Source: Phycisphaeraceae bacterium
Lineage (GTDB): Bacteria > Planctomycetota > Phycisphaerae > Phycisphaerales > Phycisphaeraceae
Direction of reading: 5' to 3'
Length of the DNA stretch: 64,000 nt
NCBI GenBank assembly: GCA_020831765.1
Contig: JAFIFY010000184.1
Span: forward strand, 1-64,000
How positions within the stretch are numbered: position 1 is the first letter of the stretch; every line of letters starts with the position of its first letter. A program made the position numbers and the translations under genes. Below the pieces are notes generated by a model. The model was given only the letters and a program-made list of their open reading frames with translations. It made no database searches and was not told the origin of the DNA. Positions 52,111-61,703 of the stretch are shown here, in pieces.

Positions 52111-52929
52111 TTACATACGCACTTGTTCGGTCGCCAGCCCCTTACTCAACTCCGCCATGAGCGCTTCGACCGCCTCCACCCGCTGATCGATGGGCTCATC
52201 GAGATGCTGTTCAAGGCGCCGCACCAGGGCCGAGCCGACGATGGCCGCATCGGCCACACTGACTACCTGCTCAACCTGCCGGGGTTCAGCGATGCCGAAT
52301 CCCACGGCGATCGGCAGCGAACTGACCGTTCGCAGAGGTTCGATCCGCTCGGTGAGGTCCGACGGCAATTGGGACTGTTCGCCGGTGACGCCGGAACGGG
52401 AAACCAGGTAGATGAATCCGCTGGAGGCTTCGGCCAGTTTCCGGGCGCGCTCCAGGGGGGTGGTGGGCGCGATCAGAAAGCTGAGCGTCAGATTCTGCGC
52501 GGCAGCGGCGGCGCGAAGAGGCGCGGCCTCTTCCACGGTGAGATCCGGCACGATCAGACCATCAAAGCCTGATTCGCTGGCGGTGGATGTGAAACGATCA
52601 ATGCCCTGACGGTGAATCAGCGAAAAACTCACCATCGCCACCAGCCCGATGGTCAATTCGCCCCGTATCGAGCGGACCATCTCGAACAGATCGGAGCAAC
52701 GCAGACCCTCCCGCAGGGCACGGTGCATCGAGGCCTGGATCACCGGGCCATCAGCGATGGGATCCGAAAACGGAAAGCCGATCTCGCAGATGGATGCACG
52801 CTGTCGCTGCGCCGCCAAGATCAGCCGGCGCGTCGTCTCCAGGTCGGGATCGCCGCCGGTCAGGAATGGCATCAGTGCCTTGCGACCTTGCGCGCGAAGT
52901 TCTTCAAAAATCGCGGTGATTCTGTTCAT
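52111..52929 (-). CDS. Tryptophan synthase alpha subunit
   Basis: This 272-residue TIM barrel converts indole-3-glycerol phosphate to indole and glyceraldehyde 3-phosphate. The catalytic Glu (ICEIGFPFSDP) and Asp (FDGLIVPDL) are present, with phosphate loops GFGIAEP and VGSALV. The length is normal. It lies 53 bases downstream of rho on the same strand. No trpB or other trp gene is in the window, so it must pair with a subunit encoded elsewhere. No clear ribosome site is visible before the ATG. Confidence 0.93.
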   Translation of the reverse strand: MNRITAIFEELRAQGRKALMPFLTGGDPDLETTRRLILAAQRQRASICEIGFPFSDPIADGPVIQASMHRALREGLRCSDLFEMVRSIRGELTIGLVAMVSFSLIHRQGIDRFTSTASESGFDGLIVPDLTVEEAAPLRAAAAAQNLTLSFLIAPTTPLERARKLAEASSGFIYLVSRSGVTGEQSQLPSDLTERIEPLRTVSSLPIAVGFGIAEPRQVEQVVSVADAAIVGSALVRRLEQHLDEPIDQRVEAVEALMAELSKGLATEQVRM

Positions 52930-52982
52930 GATGTGGGCCGCATGGGACCGGTGTCAGCATGGAAGCTCACGGAAGTGAGGGA

Positions 52983-54470
52983 TCAGTCCAGGTTCATGGT
53001 CATCAGGAACTCGGCGTTGGTCTTGACGCGCTGGAGACGGTTCTTGAGCAGCTCCATGGCCTCGACGACGTTCATGTCCGCAAGCACCTTGCGGAGACGA
53101 TAGACCAGTTGAAGCTCCCTGGGATCGAGCAGCAATTCCTCGCGCCGTGTGCCGCTAGCGGCGATATCGATGGCGGGATAGACGCGCTTTTCAACAAGGC
53201 GCCGGTCCAGGTGCAGTTCCGCATTGCCTGTTCCCTTGAACTCCTCGAACACGATGTCGTCCATCTTCGATCCGGTATCGACCAGTGCGGTGGCCAGAAT
53301 CGTCAACGAGCCGCCTTTCTCGATGGCGCGTGCCGAGCCGATGAACTTGCGAGGCCTCTGAAGGGCATTGGAATCGAGACCGCCGGTCAGAATCTTGCCC
53401 GAGTGGGGCATCTCAGTGTTGTAGGCACGTGCCATACGGGTGATCGAGTCCATCAGGATCACCACGTGATCACCGAACTCGACGGCGCGGCGGGATTTCT
53501 CAATCACCATTTCGCAGACCTGCACATGCCGCGACGACTGTTCATCGAATGTCGAAGCGATGACCTCGACTTCCGGCGGCGTGTTGTTGCGGAAGTCGGT
53601 CACTTCCTCGGGCCGTTCATCGATCAGCAATACGATGACCTTGACATCGGGAAAATTCTTGATGATCGAATTGGCCATCTTCTGCAGAAGCACGGTCTTA
53701 CCGGTGCGCGGCGGGGCCACGATAAGCCCGCGTTGACCACGACCGATCGGCGTCACCAGATCGACGATCCGCATGCTGATCTCCTCGGGCGTCGTCTCCA
53801 TGACGAATCGCTGGAACGGATGCAGCGGCGTGAGGTCTTCAAAGGTGGTGATGTCGTTGAGTTTGTCCGGTGGATGGCCGTTGATGGCGTCGACGCGGAG
53901 CAGCGCGAAGTACTTTTCCGACTCCTTCGGCGGCCGGATGCTGCCCTGCACCACGTGCCCGGCCTTGAGGCCGAATCTTCGGATCTGGCTGGGACTGACG
54001 TAAATGTCATCGGGGCAGGCCAGGTAGCTGAATTCCGGGCTCCGCAGAAAGCCGAAGCCATCGGGAAGGATCTCCAGCACACCGTCACCGTACATCAGCC
54101 CCTGCTTGAGCACCTGCTTCTCAAGAATCTTGAAGATCAGCTTCGGCTTGGGGAGCTTTTCGAAATCGGTGAGGGCTTCCCGCCGCGCCAGCTCGTGAAG
54201 CTCCTCAACGGTGAGCTTCTGCATTTCGGTCACGGTCAGGTCGCTGCGCTTGGCCTGTTCATATCGAGCCTGGGTCTCGGCCTCGAGCTCCTCATCCGAT
54301 GATGGCCGCGCGGGAACCTTGGCCGGCGCTGAATCCTGAGCCTTGGCCTTGGATGCCGCCGGAGTTGGGGCCGCTTCATCGGCTTCGAAGAGTTCTTCCT
54401 TCTCAGTTTCCGGGGCGGCTTCGCTGGTGGATTTGGTGCGGCGACGGGTTCGGGTTTTGCCTTCAGCCAT
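52983..54470 (-). CDS. Transcription termination factor Rho
   Basis: This 495-residue hexameric RNA helicase has Rho N-terminal helical domain ([15 protein letters not shown]), the RNA-binding cold-shock-like domain ([29 protein letters not shown]), and the ATPase with Walker A APPRTGKT and Walker [11 protein letters not shown]. The secondary RNA loop is [13 protein letters not shown]. About 75 residues precede the N-domain; they are Lys/Arg-rich and then Glu/Ala/Pro-rich, so probably disordered. CAGGAG lies 9 bases before the ATG. It follows coaE and precedes trpA. Confidence 0.96.
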   Translation of the reverse strand: MAEGKTRTRRRTKSTSEAAPETEKEELFEADEAAPTPAASKAKAQDSAPAKVPARPSSDEELEAETQARYEQAKRSDLTVTEMQKLTVEELHELARREALTDFEKLPKPKLIFKILEKQVLKQGLMYGDGVLEILPDGFGFLRSPEFSYLACPDDIYVSPSQIRRFGLKAGHVVQGSIRPPKESEKYFALLRVDAINGHPPDKLNDITTFEDLTPLHPFQRFVMETTPEEISMRIVDLVTPIGRGQRGLIVAPPRTGKTVLLQKMANSIIKNFPDVKVIVLLIDERPEEVTDFRNNTPPEVEVIASTFDEQSSRHVQVCEMVIEKSRRAVEFGDHVVILMDSITRMARAYNTEMPHSGKILTGGLDSNALQRPRKFIGSARAIEKGGSLTILATALVDTGSKMDDIVFEEFKGTGNAELHLDRRLVEKRVYPAIDIAASGTRREELLLDPRELQLVYRLRKVLADMNVVEAMELLKNRLQRVKTNAEFLMTMNLD

Positions 54471-54917
54471 CGGATGGAACTCCTGTTTTTCAGAAAAATG
54501 GTCGCCCGTGCAAAGGCGAGGCTGACTCAGGGGAGTGGGAGAATCGGGGGAGTGGTTTCAGGTTGCGATGCCCGGCGGATCGGGCTGGTTCGTGGGTATG
54601 TTAGCGTTCCGAAACGGATGCAACCGGCATCCGTGCGTCTGTATCCAACGAATCGAAGCCGGCACAAGTTCATGCGGTGTGGAAAAACCCGGCGGCACCG
54701 AGAGGGTCAAGCAGCCAACATCGTCGCGGGCCTGTGTACGCATGCGCAACGGGGTTGGGTGATTCCTTCCCGGTCCGGCGACTCCCGACCGCCCGGTCAG
54801 TTGGCTGCCGCAGCCGCCTTGGTGCCGCGACATCGCCGCCGACTCAACCCGGAATGATCCATCGGGGAAAGACCCGCGTGTCCGGTCCAACTGGTCATCA
54901 ACCGTATGAGGGGAGGA
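54471..54917. other. Rho leader / intergenic, 447 bases
   Basis: This gap between coaE and rho is probably a long rho leader. It contains a perfect 7-bp hairpin CGGATGC/GCATCCG (54615-54633). ORFs in it lack codon patterns and ribosome sites. Confidence 0.4.
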
Positions 54918-55535
54918 TCAAGCGGAACTCAGGATGCGAGTCAGGATACCTCGTAGTTCCTCAGAGACCGTGGCCTCATCCGAACCGTTGGCGATAGTAT
55001 GATCGGCCCGCGCCGCCTTGGTGTCAAGTGGTAGCTGGGTTTTCTCCCGACGCTCAAGTTCCTCGGCATCCCAGCCGCGTTGGGCCTTGACCCTTTTTCT
55101 TCGAATTTCCAGCGGTGCGTCGACGAATATCACCGCATCGCAGTCCGAATTCAGGCCCGATTCAAAGAGCAGCGGACAATCCTCGACGATCGCGACCACG
55201 CCGGGGTCCGCGTTCATGTCGGTTCGCAGTTTCCGGCGTCCTTCGTGTACGCGGGGATGAATCAGGGATTCGAGGAAGCGCCGCTCGGTCAAATCATTGA
55301 AGACCTGTGAAGCCACTTTTCCACGGTCGATCCGGTCCAGATCATTGAGCACACCCAGTCCCCAACGGTCCAGAACGGCTCGGATCACTTCCGGCTCATC
55401 CAGGGCCTTCCGGGCCAGATCATCGGCCGAAATCACACCACATCCCAGCTTCCTGAGCTGAGCGGCGATCCATGATTTACCGGACCCGATGCCTCCGGCC
55501 AGACCGATCACCGGTTTTCGTTTAGTCAGCGTCAT
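54918..55535 (-). CDS. Dephospho-CoA kinase
   Basis: This 205-residue P-loop kinase makes CoA from dephospho-CoA in the final step of the pathway. Walker A is GLAGGIGSGKS (residues 11-21), followed by VISADDLARKAL, FLESLIHPRVHEGRR, VEDCPLLFESGL and a lid region with RVKAQRGW. ATG 55535 is chosen by alignment of the P-loop; the in-frame codon at 55574 would add 13 residues. The C-terminus is of normal length. Upstream of rho on the same strand, as in several other bacteria. Confidence 0.92.
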   Translation of the reverse strand: MTLTKRKPVIGLAGGIGSGKSWIAAQLRKLGCGVISADDLARKALDEPEVIRAVLDRWGLGVLNDLDRIDRGKVASQVFNDLTERRFLESLIHPRVHEGRRKLRTDMNADPGVVAIVEDCPLLFESGLNSDCDAVIFVDAPLEIRRKRVKAQRGWDAEELERREKTQLPLDTKAARADHTIANGSDEATVSEELRGILTRILSSA

Positions 55536-55704
55536 CAAACCGAATATATCCGGGTTTTCGGCGTTGGGCGGCACCGACCGAGCGCCGGGGGCGGGCGATG
55601 TCGTCCTTGGATGCTCGGGAAGTCGCCGACACCGGACCGATATTGCTCGGGGGTCGCCGGTCGATGGGCGGTCCGGGAGGGACGATCCGCATGGAGGCGC
55701 AACA

Positions 55705-56781
55705 ATGTTCCGAACCGAGCAGACGATCTACATCCTGGTCATCCTCTGCCTTCTGGCCGCGCTGGGGCTGATGGCGAATGTGGATGCATCGCAGCGGGCG
55801 AGGCCGAGCGCATCTTCCGATGCCCCTGGGATAGCCGGAGCCCCGGGCATGCCGCGCGGCGAACGGTCAAGGCTGGCGCGCGATTCCAATGAGGACGATA
55901 CCCAGGTCGATCCAGTGCTGGCCCTGCTCGATGCGCGGCCAATTGTCGCGGTGGTGCGGCTGGACCTTGTCGAACTATCCCCGCAACGCCGAGCCGCCGC
56001 CATCCGCCGCGCAACTTCAGGGCCGGACAAGGCGGAACTGCAAGATTTTCAGATAGCCCTGCTGGGAGCCTTTGATACCGCTCTGAAGCGGCTGGACCCT
56101 CTGGCGGAACAGAACGTGGGTGAAGTGCTGATCCTTTTCTGTGGACCGGACAGTGCCGGCAACGAGCCCGAGCCGGTGTGGGTGATCCAGCCTCGCAAGG
56201 ATCAGTTCACGTCTCGGCAGATTCGAGCGATGGAAGCATTGGCCCGAGAGCGGGACATGGAAGACTTTCCGTTGCCCGGTACCGCAGCGCGATTGTGGAT
56301 TCCCGCCCGCCGAGCCCCGGTCCTGGTGCCTCGTGATCCCGATCATGGTCGCACGCTTCGCGATGAGCTGGACCGCCATCGCGACAGCCCCGCGGTTCTG
56401 GTGATTCAACCCGACAATCTTCTCCGACGACAGTTCGAACTGCCGAAGGATGCCCCGGTACCGGCTGATCTGCGACAGGCGGTTCACTGGATTCAATCCG
56501 GTCTTGCCGCCAGGAGACAGGTCTGGTCTCTGAGCATTCAATCGGAATTTAGGCTGAGTTTCGACCTGACTTTCGACAACCCGCAACAGGCGCGGCACTT
56601 TGTCAATCTGGCCCAAAGCCTTGCGCGGCGAGACCCACCCCCGACGGTGAACAGCGGCACCGGAGACGGCTCGCTGGCGCCTTCAATTCGTGATTGGGTT
56701 TCAAGCCTGAGCAGACTCGAGTGGCGCGCCCGGGGCGCTGGGGTTGGCACCTCGCTGCCATCGGCCGACGTCGACCGATAG
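55705..56781 (+). CDS. Membrane-anchored or secreted protein, unknown function
   Basis: This 358-residue protein has a single hydrophobic helix at residues 7-24 (IYILVILCLLAALGLM) and then a disordered Ala/Ser/Arg segment. A folded alpha/beta region at about 70-315 contains PIVAVVRLDLVEL, VGEVLILFCG, VWVIQPRKDQF, and PAVLVIQPDNLLR. No family is recognised. Repeated beta-alpha stretches without catalytic motifs suggest a binding domain. GGAGG (55693-55697) is 7 bases before ATG 55705. It converges on the FAD oxidoreductase gene with a 16-base gap. Confidence 0.7.
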   Translation: MFRTEQTIYILVILCLLAALGLMANVDASQRARPSASSDAPGIAGAPGMPRGERSRLARDSNEDDTQVDPVLALLDARPIVAVVRLDLVELSPQRRAAAIRRATSGPDKAELQDFQIALLGAFDTALKRLDPLAEQNVGEVLILFCGPDSAGNEPEPVWVIQPRKDQFTSRQIRAMEALARERDMEDFPLPGTAARLWIPARRAPVLVPRDPDHGRTLRDELDRHRDSPAVLVIQPDNLLRRQFELPKDAPVPADLRQAVHWIQSGLAARRQVWSLSIQSEFRLSFDLTFDNPQQARHFVNLAQSLARRDPPPTVNSGTGDGSLAPSIRDWVSSLSRLEWRARGAGVGTSLPSADVDR

Positions 56782-56797
56782 CGCGGCCATTTTCGGA

Positions 56798-58189
56798 TCA
56801 CCCGGCCTCGCTCCGGGTCATGTTGCGGCTCAGTTCAACCTGCGGCAGATTCGCCTTCTGCTGGCGAAGCGTCTTTACGAGTAACTCCGTGTCCAGGTCA
56901 CAGGCCGACTGGTCCCGGCTGATGGCCTGGACCGCGGCGGCGCCGGCGGCCTGCCCCATCATGGCGCATGCCGGCTGGTCGCGTATCGCGGCACTGACCT
57001 TCACATCGCTGGAATTGCATCGACCCGCCGCCCAGAGATTCTTCCAGCCCTGAGGCACCAGCACGCCATAAGGAACGCCATAGGATTCACCTGGTGCCAG
57101 CCGGTCAAGCTCTTCAAACTCACGGGAGTAACGGGCGTACTCGGCATCGCTGCAATCGAGGACATGGATATCCACCTGCTTGCAGTAAATGGCGATCTGA
57201 TCGGGAAAGTGCCTTCTGGCCTGGTAGTCCTCATAGTTCAACGTGTACTCACCGACAATTCGCCTTGATTCCCGAACACCCATGAGCGAAGCGGTGCTGG
57301 TCAGTTCAGCATCGCGGCAACCGTCCAGATAGCGTCGGAAGAACTCGGTGTATTCCTCAGCCAGTTGCCGACCGCGCACCATGCCCTCGGTCAAGCTCCG
57401 ATTGTCCAACGCATTCATGCCAAAGAGATGGCCGGCATTGAGCGTTCCCGTCATTCGGCCCATGCGGAAGATGCCGGGCACGTGTCGATCCGGCTGCGAG
57501 AAATACCCGTCGGCCAGAGCCCGTTCCACGGCCGGCTGTTGCATGGTTCTGCGGTCAAAGCGATCGAAGTCGATATTGGTGACGATGGAGCAGAGGGTTG
57601 GCGGCATGATTCCGGGGGTATCGCGTCCCGCCTCGATGCAGGGCAAACCGCAAAGGTTGGCCACCACGGCATCACCCGATGCATCGATGAAGCATCTCGC
57701 GGGAATGAACCGGAGACCCTCGATGTTGTGGGCGATGACACCGTGAACCCTGCGGGAGTCGCGGTCGGCATCCACGTCCACGACTCGGGTGAAAAAGCGA
57801 AGCTCGACACCAGCTTCGGCGCAAAGGGTATCGAGCAGCCGTTTGAGTCCCTCGGCACGGAAGCCAAAACCGCGATTGTAGGTCGTGTGCCATGCCTCCG
57901 GGGAAACGCCCGGTTGAAGCTGACCACGCCGATGCATCTCTTCAATCAGTTCAAGGATGATGCCGCCGACAACCGGGTGTTGGCCGTTGGATGTATGTGA
58001 CCACTGGGAGACCAGGGCGCTGGTGCCCATGCCGCCAAGGCAACCGGTGGCTTCGAGCAACAGCGTCCTTGCGCCCAAGCGCGCGGCCTGGATGGCGGCG
58101 GCGCAGCCGGCCGGTCCGCCGCCGATCACCACCACATCGAAGCCCTCATCCCGGGGAATGGAACGAGTGAACGTGAATGTCTGAGGCAT
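56798..58189 (-). CDS. FAD-dependent oxidoreductase
   Basis: This 463-residue protein of the FAD_oxidored type (PF12831) has a Rossmann motif VVVIGGGPAGCAAAIQAARL near residue 20, the dinucleotide end LLLEATGCLGGMGTSAL, and FIDASGDAVVANL. A C-terminal helix-rich part ends with MGQAAGAAAVQAI. It is cytoplasmic and probably oxidises or reduces a sugar- or sterol-like substrate; in planctomycetes such genes often accompany carbohydrate clusters, but here none is adjacent. The start at 58189 has no strong ribosome site; a longer frame reaching 58903 overlaps recJ. Confidence 0.85.
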   Translation of the reverse strand: MPQTFTFTRSIPRDEGFDVVVIGGGPAGCAAAIQAARLGARTLLLEATGCLGGMGTSALVSQWSHTSNGQHPVVGGIILELIEEMHRRGQLQPGVSPEAWHTTYNRGFGFRAEGLKRLLDTLCAEAGVELRFFTRVVDVDADRDSRRVHGVIAHNIEGLRFIPARCFIDASGDAVVANLCGLPCIEAGRDTPGIMPPTLCSIVTNIDFDRFDRRTMQQPAVERALADGYFSQPDRHVPGIFRMGRMTGTLNAGHLFGMNALDNRSLTEGMVRGRQLAEEYTEFFRRYLDGCRDAELTSTASLMGVRESRRIVGEYTLNYEDYQARRHFPDQIAIYCKQVDIHVLDCSDAEYARYSREFEELDRLAPGESYGVPYGVLVPQGWKNLWAAGRCNSSDVKVSAAIRDQPACAMMGQAAGAAAVQAISRDQSACDLDTELLVKTLRQQKANLPQVELSRNMTRSEAG

Positions 58190-58333
58190 GTCAGGTATTC
58201 CATGTGCGTCTAGAACCGCCGCGATCGTAACAGGGGATCGCCCCGCGCCCCGATGCCGTCGAACCGGCCTGGCGCGGTCTGGTGATACGCCCCTTGGGGG
58301 TCGGCCCCCGACTTCAGGGTACACTGGAACTTG

Positions 58334-60124
58334 ATGCTCCTTACCGAAAAACCGCTCCGACGATGGATCATTGAGCCGGTGCCGGATGAATCCGCTGTTC
58401 GGCGGTTGTCCGAAGCGTTGGGCCTCCCGACGCTGGTCGCGGGCCTGCTGGCGCGGAATGGAAGGGACGACCCGGAGGCCGCCAGGGCCTTTCTCGAGCC
58501 CAGGCTCTCGGCGTTGCATGATCCGGCCCGTCTGCCCGGCTGCGTGGCCGCGGCACGGCGAATCCTCACGGCCGTGGCGGAAAAACAGACCATCGTTGTC
58601 TACGGGGATTACGATGTCGATGGCGTGACCGCCTCGGCGATCCTCTGGCACATGCTCACCGCCCTGGGCGCTGTGGTGGAAAACTACATTCCGCATCGAC
58701 TGGATGAGGGTTACGGACTCAACAGCGAAGCCATCGAGCAACTGGCATCGCGGAATCCCAAGCCGCTGGTGATTACCGTCGATTGCGGCATCACCGCTCT
58801 GGCTCAGGCGGCGCTGGCCCGAGAGCGGGGGCTGGAACTGATCATCACCGATCATCATGCGTTTCCGGATCGAGGTTTGCCCGAGGCATCGATCCTGGTT
58901 CATCCGCGACTGGCGGGCATGGATGGGGATTCGTATCCGTTCGGTCAGTTATGCGGAGCGGGGGTGGCGTTGAAGCTTGCATGGCAGATCGCGCGGGAGC
59001 ATTGTGGCAGCGAGCGGGTGAGTAATGCCTTGCGTGACCTGCTGATGGATTCGCTGAGCCTTGCCGCCCTGGGGAGTGTGGCGGATGTGGTTCCACTCGA
59101 GGATGAGAATCGCCTGCTGGTCCGATTCGGGCTGGCGCAGATCAAGCGAACGCGGTTCGGAGGATTGAATGCGCTGATCGAAGCGTCGAATCTCGCCCGT
59201 GAGAGCATCGATTCGTATCACGTCGGTTTCGTGCTTGGGCCGCGATTGAACGCGTGCGGTCGAATGGGGCATGCCCGGGATGCGCTCAAACTGCTGACCG
59301 ATGCCACAGCCTCCGAGGCCCGGCAACTTGCGGAGATGCTCAACCAGGTCAACCAGGAGCGTCGCGGCGTGGAGCGCGGCATTTTCAAAGATGCTGAGGC
59401 CAGGGTGATTGAGGCGGGCTTCGATAGCCCGGACCGCCGCGCCATCGTCTTGGCCGGTGAAGGTTGGCATGGCGGGGTCATCGGCATCGTGGCATCTCGT
59501 CTGGTCGATCGATTCAATCGACCGGTGGTCATGCTCAATGTGGAAAATGGCCTGGCCCAGGGGTCAGCGCGGAGTGTGTTGGGGGTATCGATTCTCGATG
59601 CGATCTCCGAGGCCTCGCACCTGCTGATGAGCTTCGGCGGCCATGACATGGCGGCCGGGCTCAAGGTCGAGGCGCGGCACATCGATGAACTTCGGCGGAT
59701 CGTGATCGAACACATCAATCGGCGGTTGAGCGAGCGCGACCTTGTGCCGACGATGAAGATCGATGCCCAGTGCCGGCTCGATGAACTCGACCTCCAGGCG
59801 GTTCGGCATCTGAGCCGACTGGAGCCGTTTGGCCGCGGCAACGATCGCCCACGGTTCCTGATCCGGGATTGCCTGGTCAACCGCGCTGGCGAGCGGATGG
59901 GACGTGATGGTCGCCACCTTTCGATTCACCTTCGCCAGGGTGGGACTTACCAGCGGGCGATCGGGTGGAACCTCGGGGACTGGGCCGCGCAACTGCCGGC
60001 GGGGGCACGTCTCGACGTTGTCTGCGAAGCCCGGGTTAACCGCTGGAACGACCGGGAGTCCGTTGATCTGGAGATCAAGGATTTTCGCCCGGCGGGGGTG
60101 GAAGAAGTTGCGGCCGACGCCTGA
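58334..60124 (+). CDS. Single-stranded-DNA-specific exonuclease RecJ
   Basis: This 596-residue DHH/DHHA1 nuclease has motif I YGDYDVDG (residues 90-97), VDCGIT, the TDHH motif, SVADVVPL, and the C-terminal DHHA1 region with GWHGGVIGIVASR and SFGGHDMAAGL, followed by an OB-like domain (about 480-590). RecJ degrades DNA 5' to 3' in mismatch and recombination repair. ATG 58334 is used; a TTG just before it is less likely. It diverges from the FAD oxidoreductase gene. An intrinsic terminator lies 215 bases downstream. Confidence 0.96.
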   Translation: MLLTEKPLRRWIIEPVPDESAVRRLSEALGLPTLVAGLLARNGRDDPEAARAFLEPRLSALHDPARLPGCVAAARRILTAVAEKQTIVVYGDYDVDGVTASAILWHMLTALGAVVENYIPHRLDEGYGLNSEAIEQLASRNPKPLVITVDCGITALAQAALARERGLELIITDHHAFPDRGLPEASILVHPRLAGMDGDSYPFGQLCGAGVALKLAWQIAREHCGSERVSNALRDLLMDSLSLAALGSVADVVPLEDENRLLVRFGLAQIKRTRFGGLNALIEASNLARESIDSYHVGFVLGPRLNACGRMGHARDALKLLTDATASEARQLAEMLNQVNQERRGVERGIFKDAEARVIEAGFDSPDRRAIVLAGEGWHGGVIGIVASRLVDRFNRPVVMLNVENGLAQGSARSVLGVSILDAISEASHLLMSFGGHDMAAGLKVEARHIDELRRIVIEHINRRLSERDLVPTMKIDAQCRLDELDLQAVRHLSRLEPFGRGNDRPRFLIRDCLVNRAGERMGRDGRHLSIHLRQGGTYQRAIGWNLGDWAAQLPAGARLDVVCEARVNRWNDRESVDLEIKDFRPAGVEEVAADA

Positions 60125-60339
60125 TCCACCCGGCTTGGGCCTGAGCCGGAGGGAGGCTGTCGCAAAATGAAGGTTGTGGCTAATTTTTGAGCGTTTATGC
60201 CTGTCGCCGGGGTCGCTGCAATGCGCGGCGGTTGAAGAGCGTTGGCGTAGTGTCGGTCCATGGGCTACCCAAACTTGGCATGGGGAGAAAAGCTGGAAGG
60301 GCAAAGCGAAAAGAGGACTGGCGGGGCGGATTGGGGACG

Positions 60340-60373
60340 CAACTCGACCTTACCGGGGTCGAGTTGTTTTTTT
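60340..60373 (+). terminator. Strong intrinsic terminator downstream of recJ
   Basis: CAACTCGACC (60340-60349) pairs perfectly with GGTCGAGTTG (60357-60366), with a 7-base loop, and is followed by seven T (60367-60373). It terminates plus-strand transcripts. The stretch 60125-60339 between recJ and it holds no gene I recognise and may be a long 3' UTR or a small RNA. Confidence 0.88.
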
Positions 60374-61228
60374 CAGGGACGTGGAGAGGCCAGGTGCCAT
60401 CGCGTGCGGTCTTCGCCGAGTCGGCGGTACAAGCGGATGAGTGGTGCGGCAGCCGGTCGCGATATTGACCGTATGCAATGCCGGTTCGGCGGAAAGCTCA
60501 ATGATGCTGAAATGCCCCTGATCCGGGTAGTGGGCTTCGTGCGCGGTGATGCTCAGCGGCAGCATATGACACGCCGTCCCGTCGATATCGGTGTACGCCG
60601 CGAAGTGGAGATGGCCGGTGAAAACGGCATCGATCCGACCTTGAATATGCGTCTGGAAACAGGGCTGCTGTTGCATGTACTTTTGAAGATTCTTTCGCGG
60701 ATCGATCCGGTGAATTGTCTTGGCGATTTGCTCGTGATGCAGCGGAACGTGTGTAAAGAGCAGAACGCGTCGATCGGTGTTGGTGGCTTCATCCAACCAT
60801 TCCAATGCATCCTCCTCGATCGTGCCTAACGCGCTGTCGAGCAGGATCAGGCGTGTATCCTCAAGATCGATGAAGCGATTGGACAGGTCAACCCCCAGGA
60901 TGCGCCACGCTTCACACGCCTTGGCTTGAGCGTCGTTGACTCCCTCTCCGATGAAATCCGGACGGCTCAGGTCGTGATTCCCGGGTACCAGATGCCACGG
61001 TATTTCCAGCTTCCGCAGCATAGCCGTGCCATAGTGCAGATTGGCCGGGCAGCACCAATCAACCAGATCACCCAGCGGAATGATCATCTCCGGTTGTTCA
61101 GCCCGGATTCGCTCGGTCAACTGACGGAAACTGGCCTGAGTTAACGCAAAGTGTTCACGGAGCCGACGCCGCATAACATCAGCATCGGGCGAGATAAGGT
61201 GCAGATCACCAAGTACAGCGATTCTCAT
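60350..61228 (-). CDS. Metallophosphoesterase family protein
   Basis: This 292-residue calcineurin-like phosphoesterase carries the full metal-binding set: AVLGDLHL, GDLVDWC, GNHDL, TGHLHF and an intervening His (FTHVPLHH). It may hydrolyse cyclic nucleotides or phosphomono/diesters; the substrate is unknown. ATG 61228 directly precedes the conserved strand, and upstream codons add nothing. The last residues (SLKKTTRPR) are encoded within the terminator hairpin of the opposite strand, and the stop is at 60350-60352. Confidence 0.88.
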   Translation of the reverse strand: MRIAVLGDLHLISPDADVMRRRLREHFALTQASFRQLTERIRAEQPEMIIPLGDLVDWCCPANLHYGTAMLRKLEIPWHLVPGNHDLSRPDFIGEGVNDAQAKACEAWRILGVDLSNRFIDLEDTRLILLDSALGTIEEDALEWLDEATNTDRRVLLFTHVPLHHEQIAKTIHRIDPRKNLQKYMQQQPCFQTHIQGRIDAVFTGHLHFAAYTDIDGTACHMLPLSITAHEAHYPDQGHFSIIELSAEPALHTVNIATGCRTTHPLVPPTRRRPHAMAPGLSTSLKKTTRPR

Positions 61229-61703
61229 GGGGTTTGACCTGGTCGAGGGAGGTGACACGCTAAACGGCCGGCGTGCCGGATGCAAGACGGGCGTACCGGG
61301 TGTCGCGGGCCGCGGTCGCGGGCACCCTCATTGGTTGAGCCACTCAGCGGTGACGCTCTTGGCTGGACTGCGACCCGACTTCGACTTTGGGACACCCGTT
61401 TGGCGGAACATGTCGTCAAGATTCCGCAGTTCGGGTTCGAGGCTTGATTGAATTTTTCAGGGCTCTGGGTCGCCGGGCGGCGTAAAGTTTTGATGAAAAA
61501 TGGCTTGTGCCAGTTCGGCGGCAAGGGACAGGCTTGTCGGCCAAGCGACTGGTTCGCGGCGTCGTTCCAGTTGCCTGTAAACGGCATACCCATCGAAGGC
61601 GACCCGGAGTTGTCCTTCAATTCTCCACCGTCGGACGTGCTCGACCGACAGGGTGCGTATATCCGTTCTGGAGATGCGAAAAGACCGTTCGATCCGTCCC
61701 GAC
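61229..61703. other. Gap between phosphoesterase and glnA, 475 bases
   Basis: This holds an open minus-strand frame (stop at 61457) of up to 100 codons that enters the glnA 3' end. Its last 65 codons look moderately gene-like but have no start with a ribosome site. The remainder (61229-61456) has GC-rich inverted repeats (GGGTG...CACCC near 61298-61328) and no gene I can support. Confidence 0.35.

Noticed and set aside
54558-54890. 110-codon minus-strand ORF in the rho leader
   Set aside because: Amino-acid composition is random-looking, there is no ribosome site, and it has no recognisable domain.
58190-58903. Upstream extension of the FAD oxidoreductase frame
   Set aside because: It overlaps recJ on the opposite strand, and the FAD-binding motif sits at the normal distance from ATG 58189.
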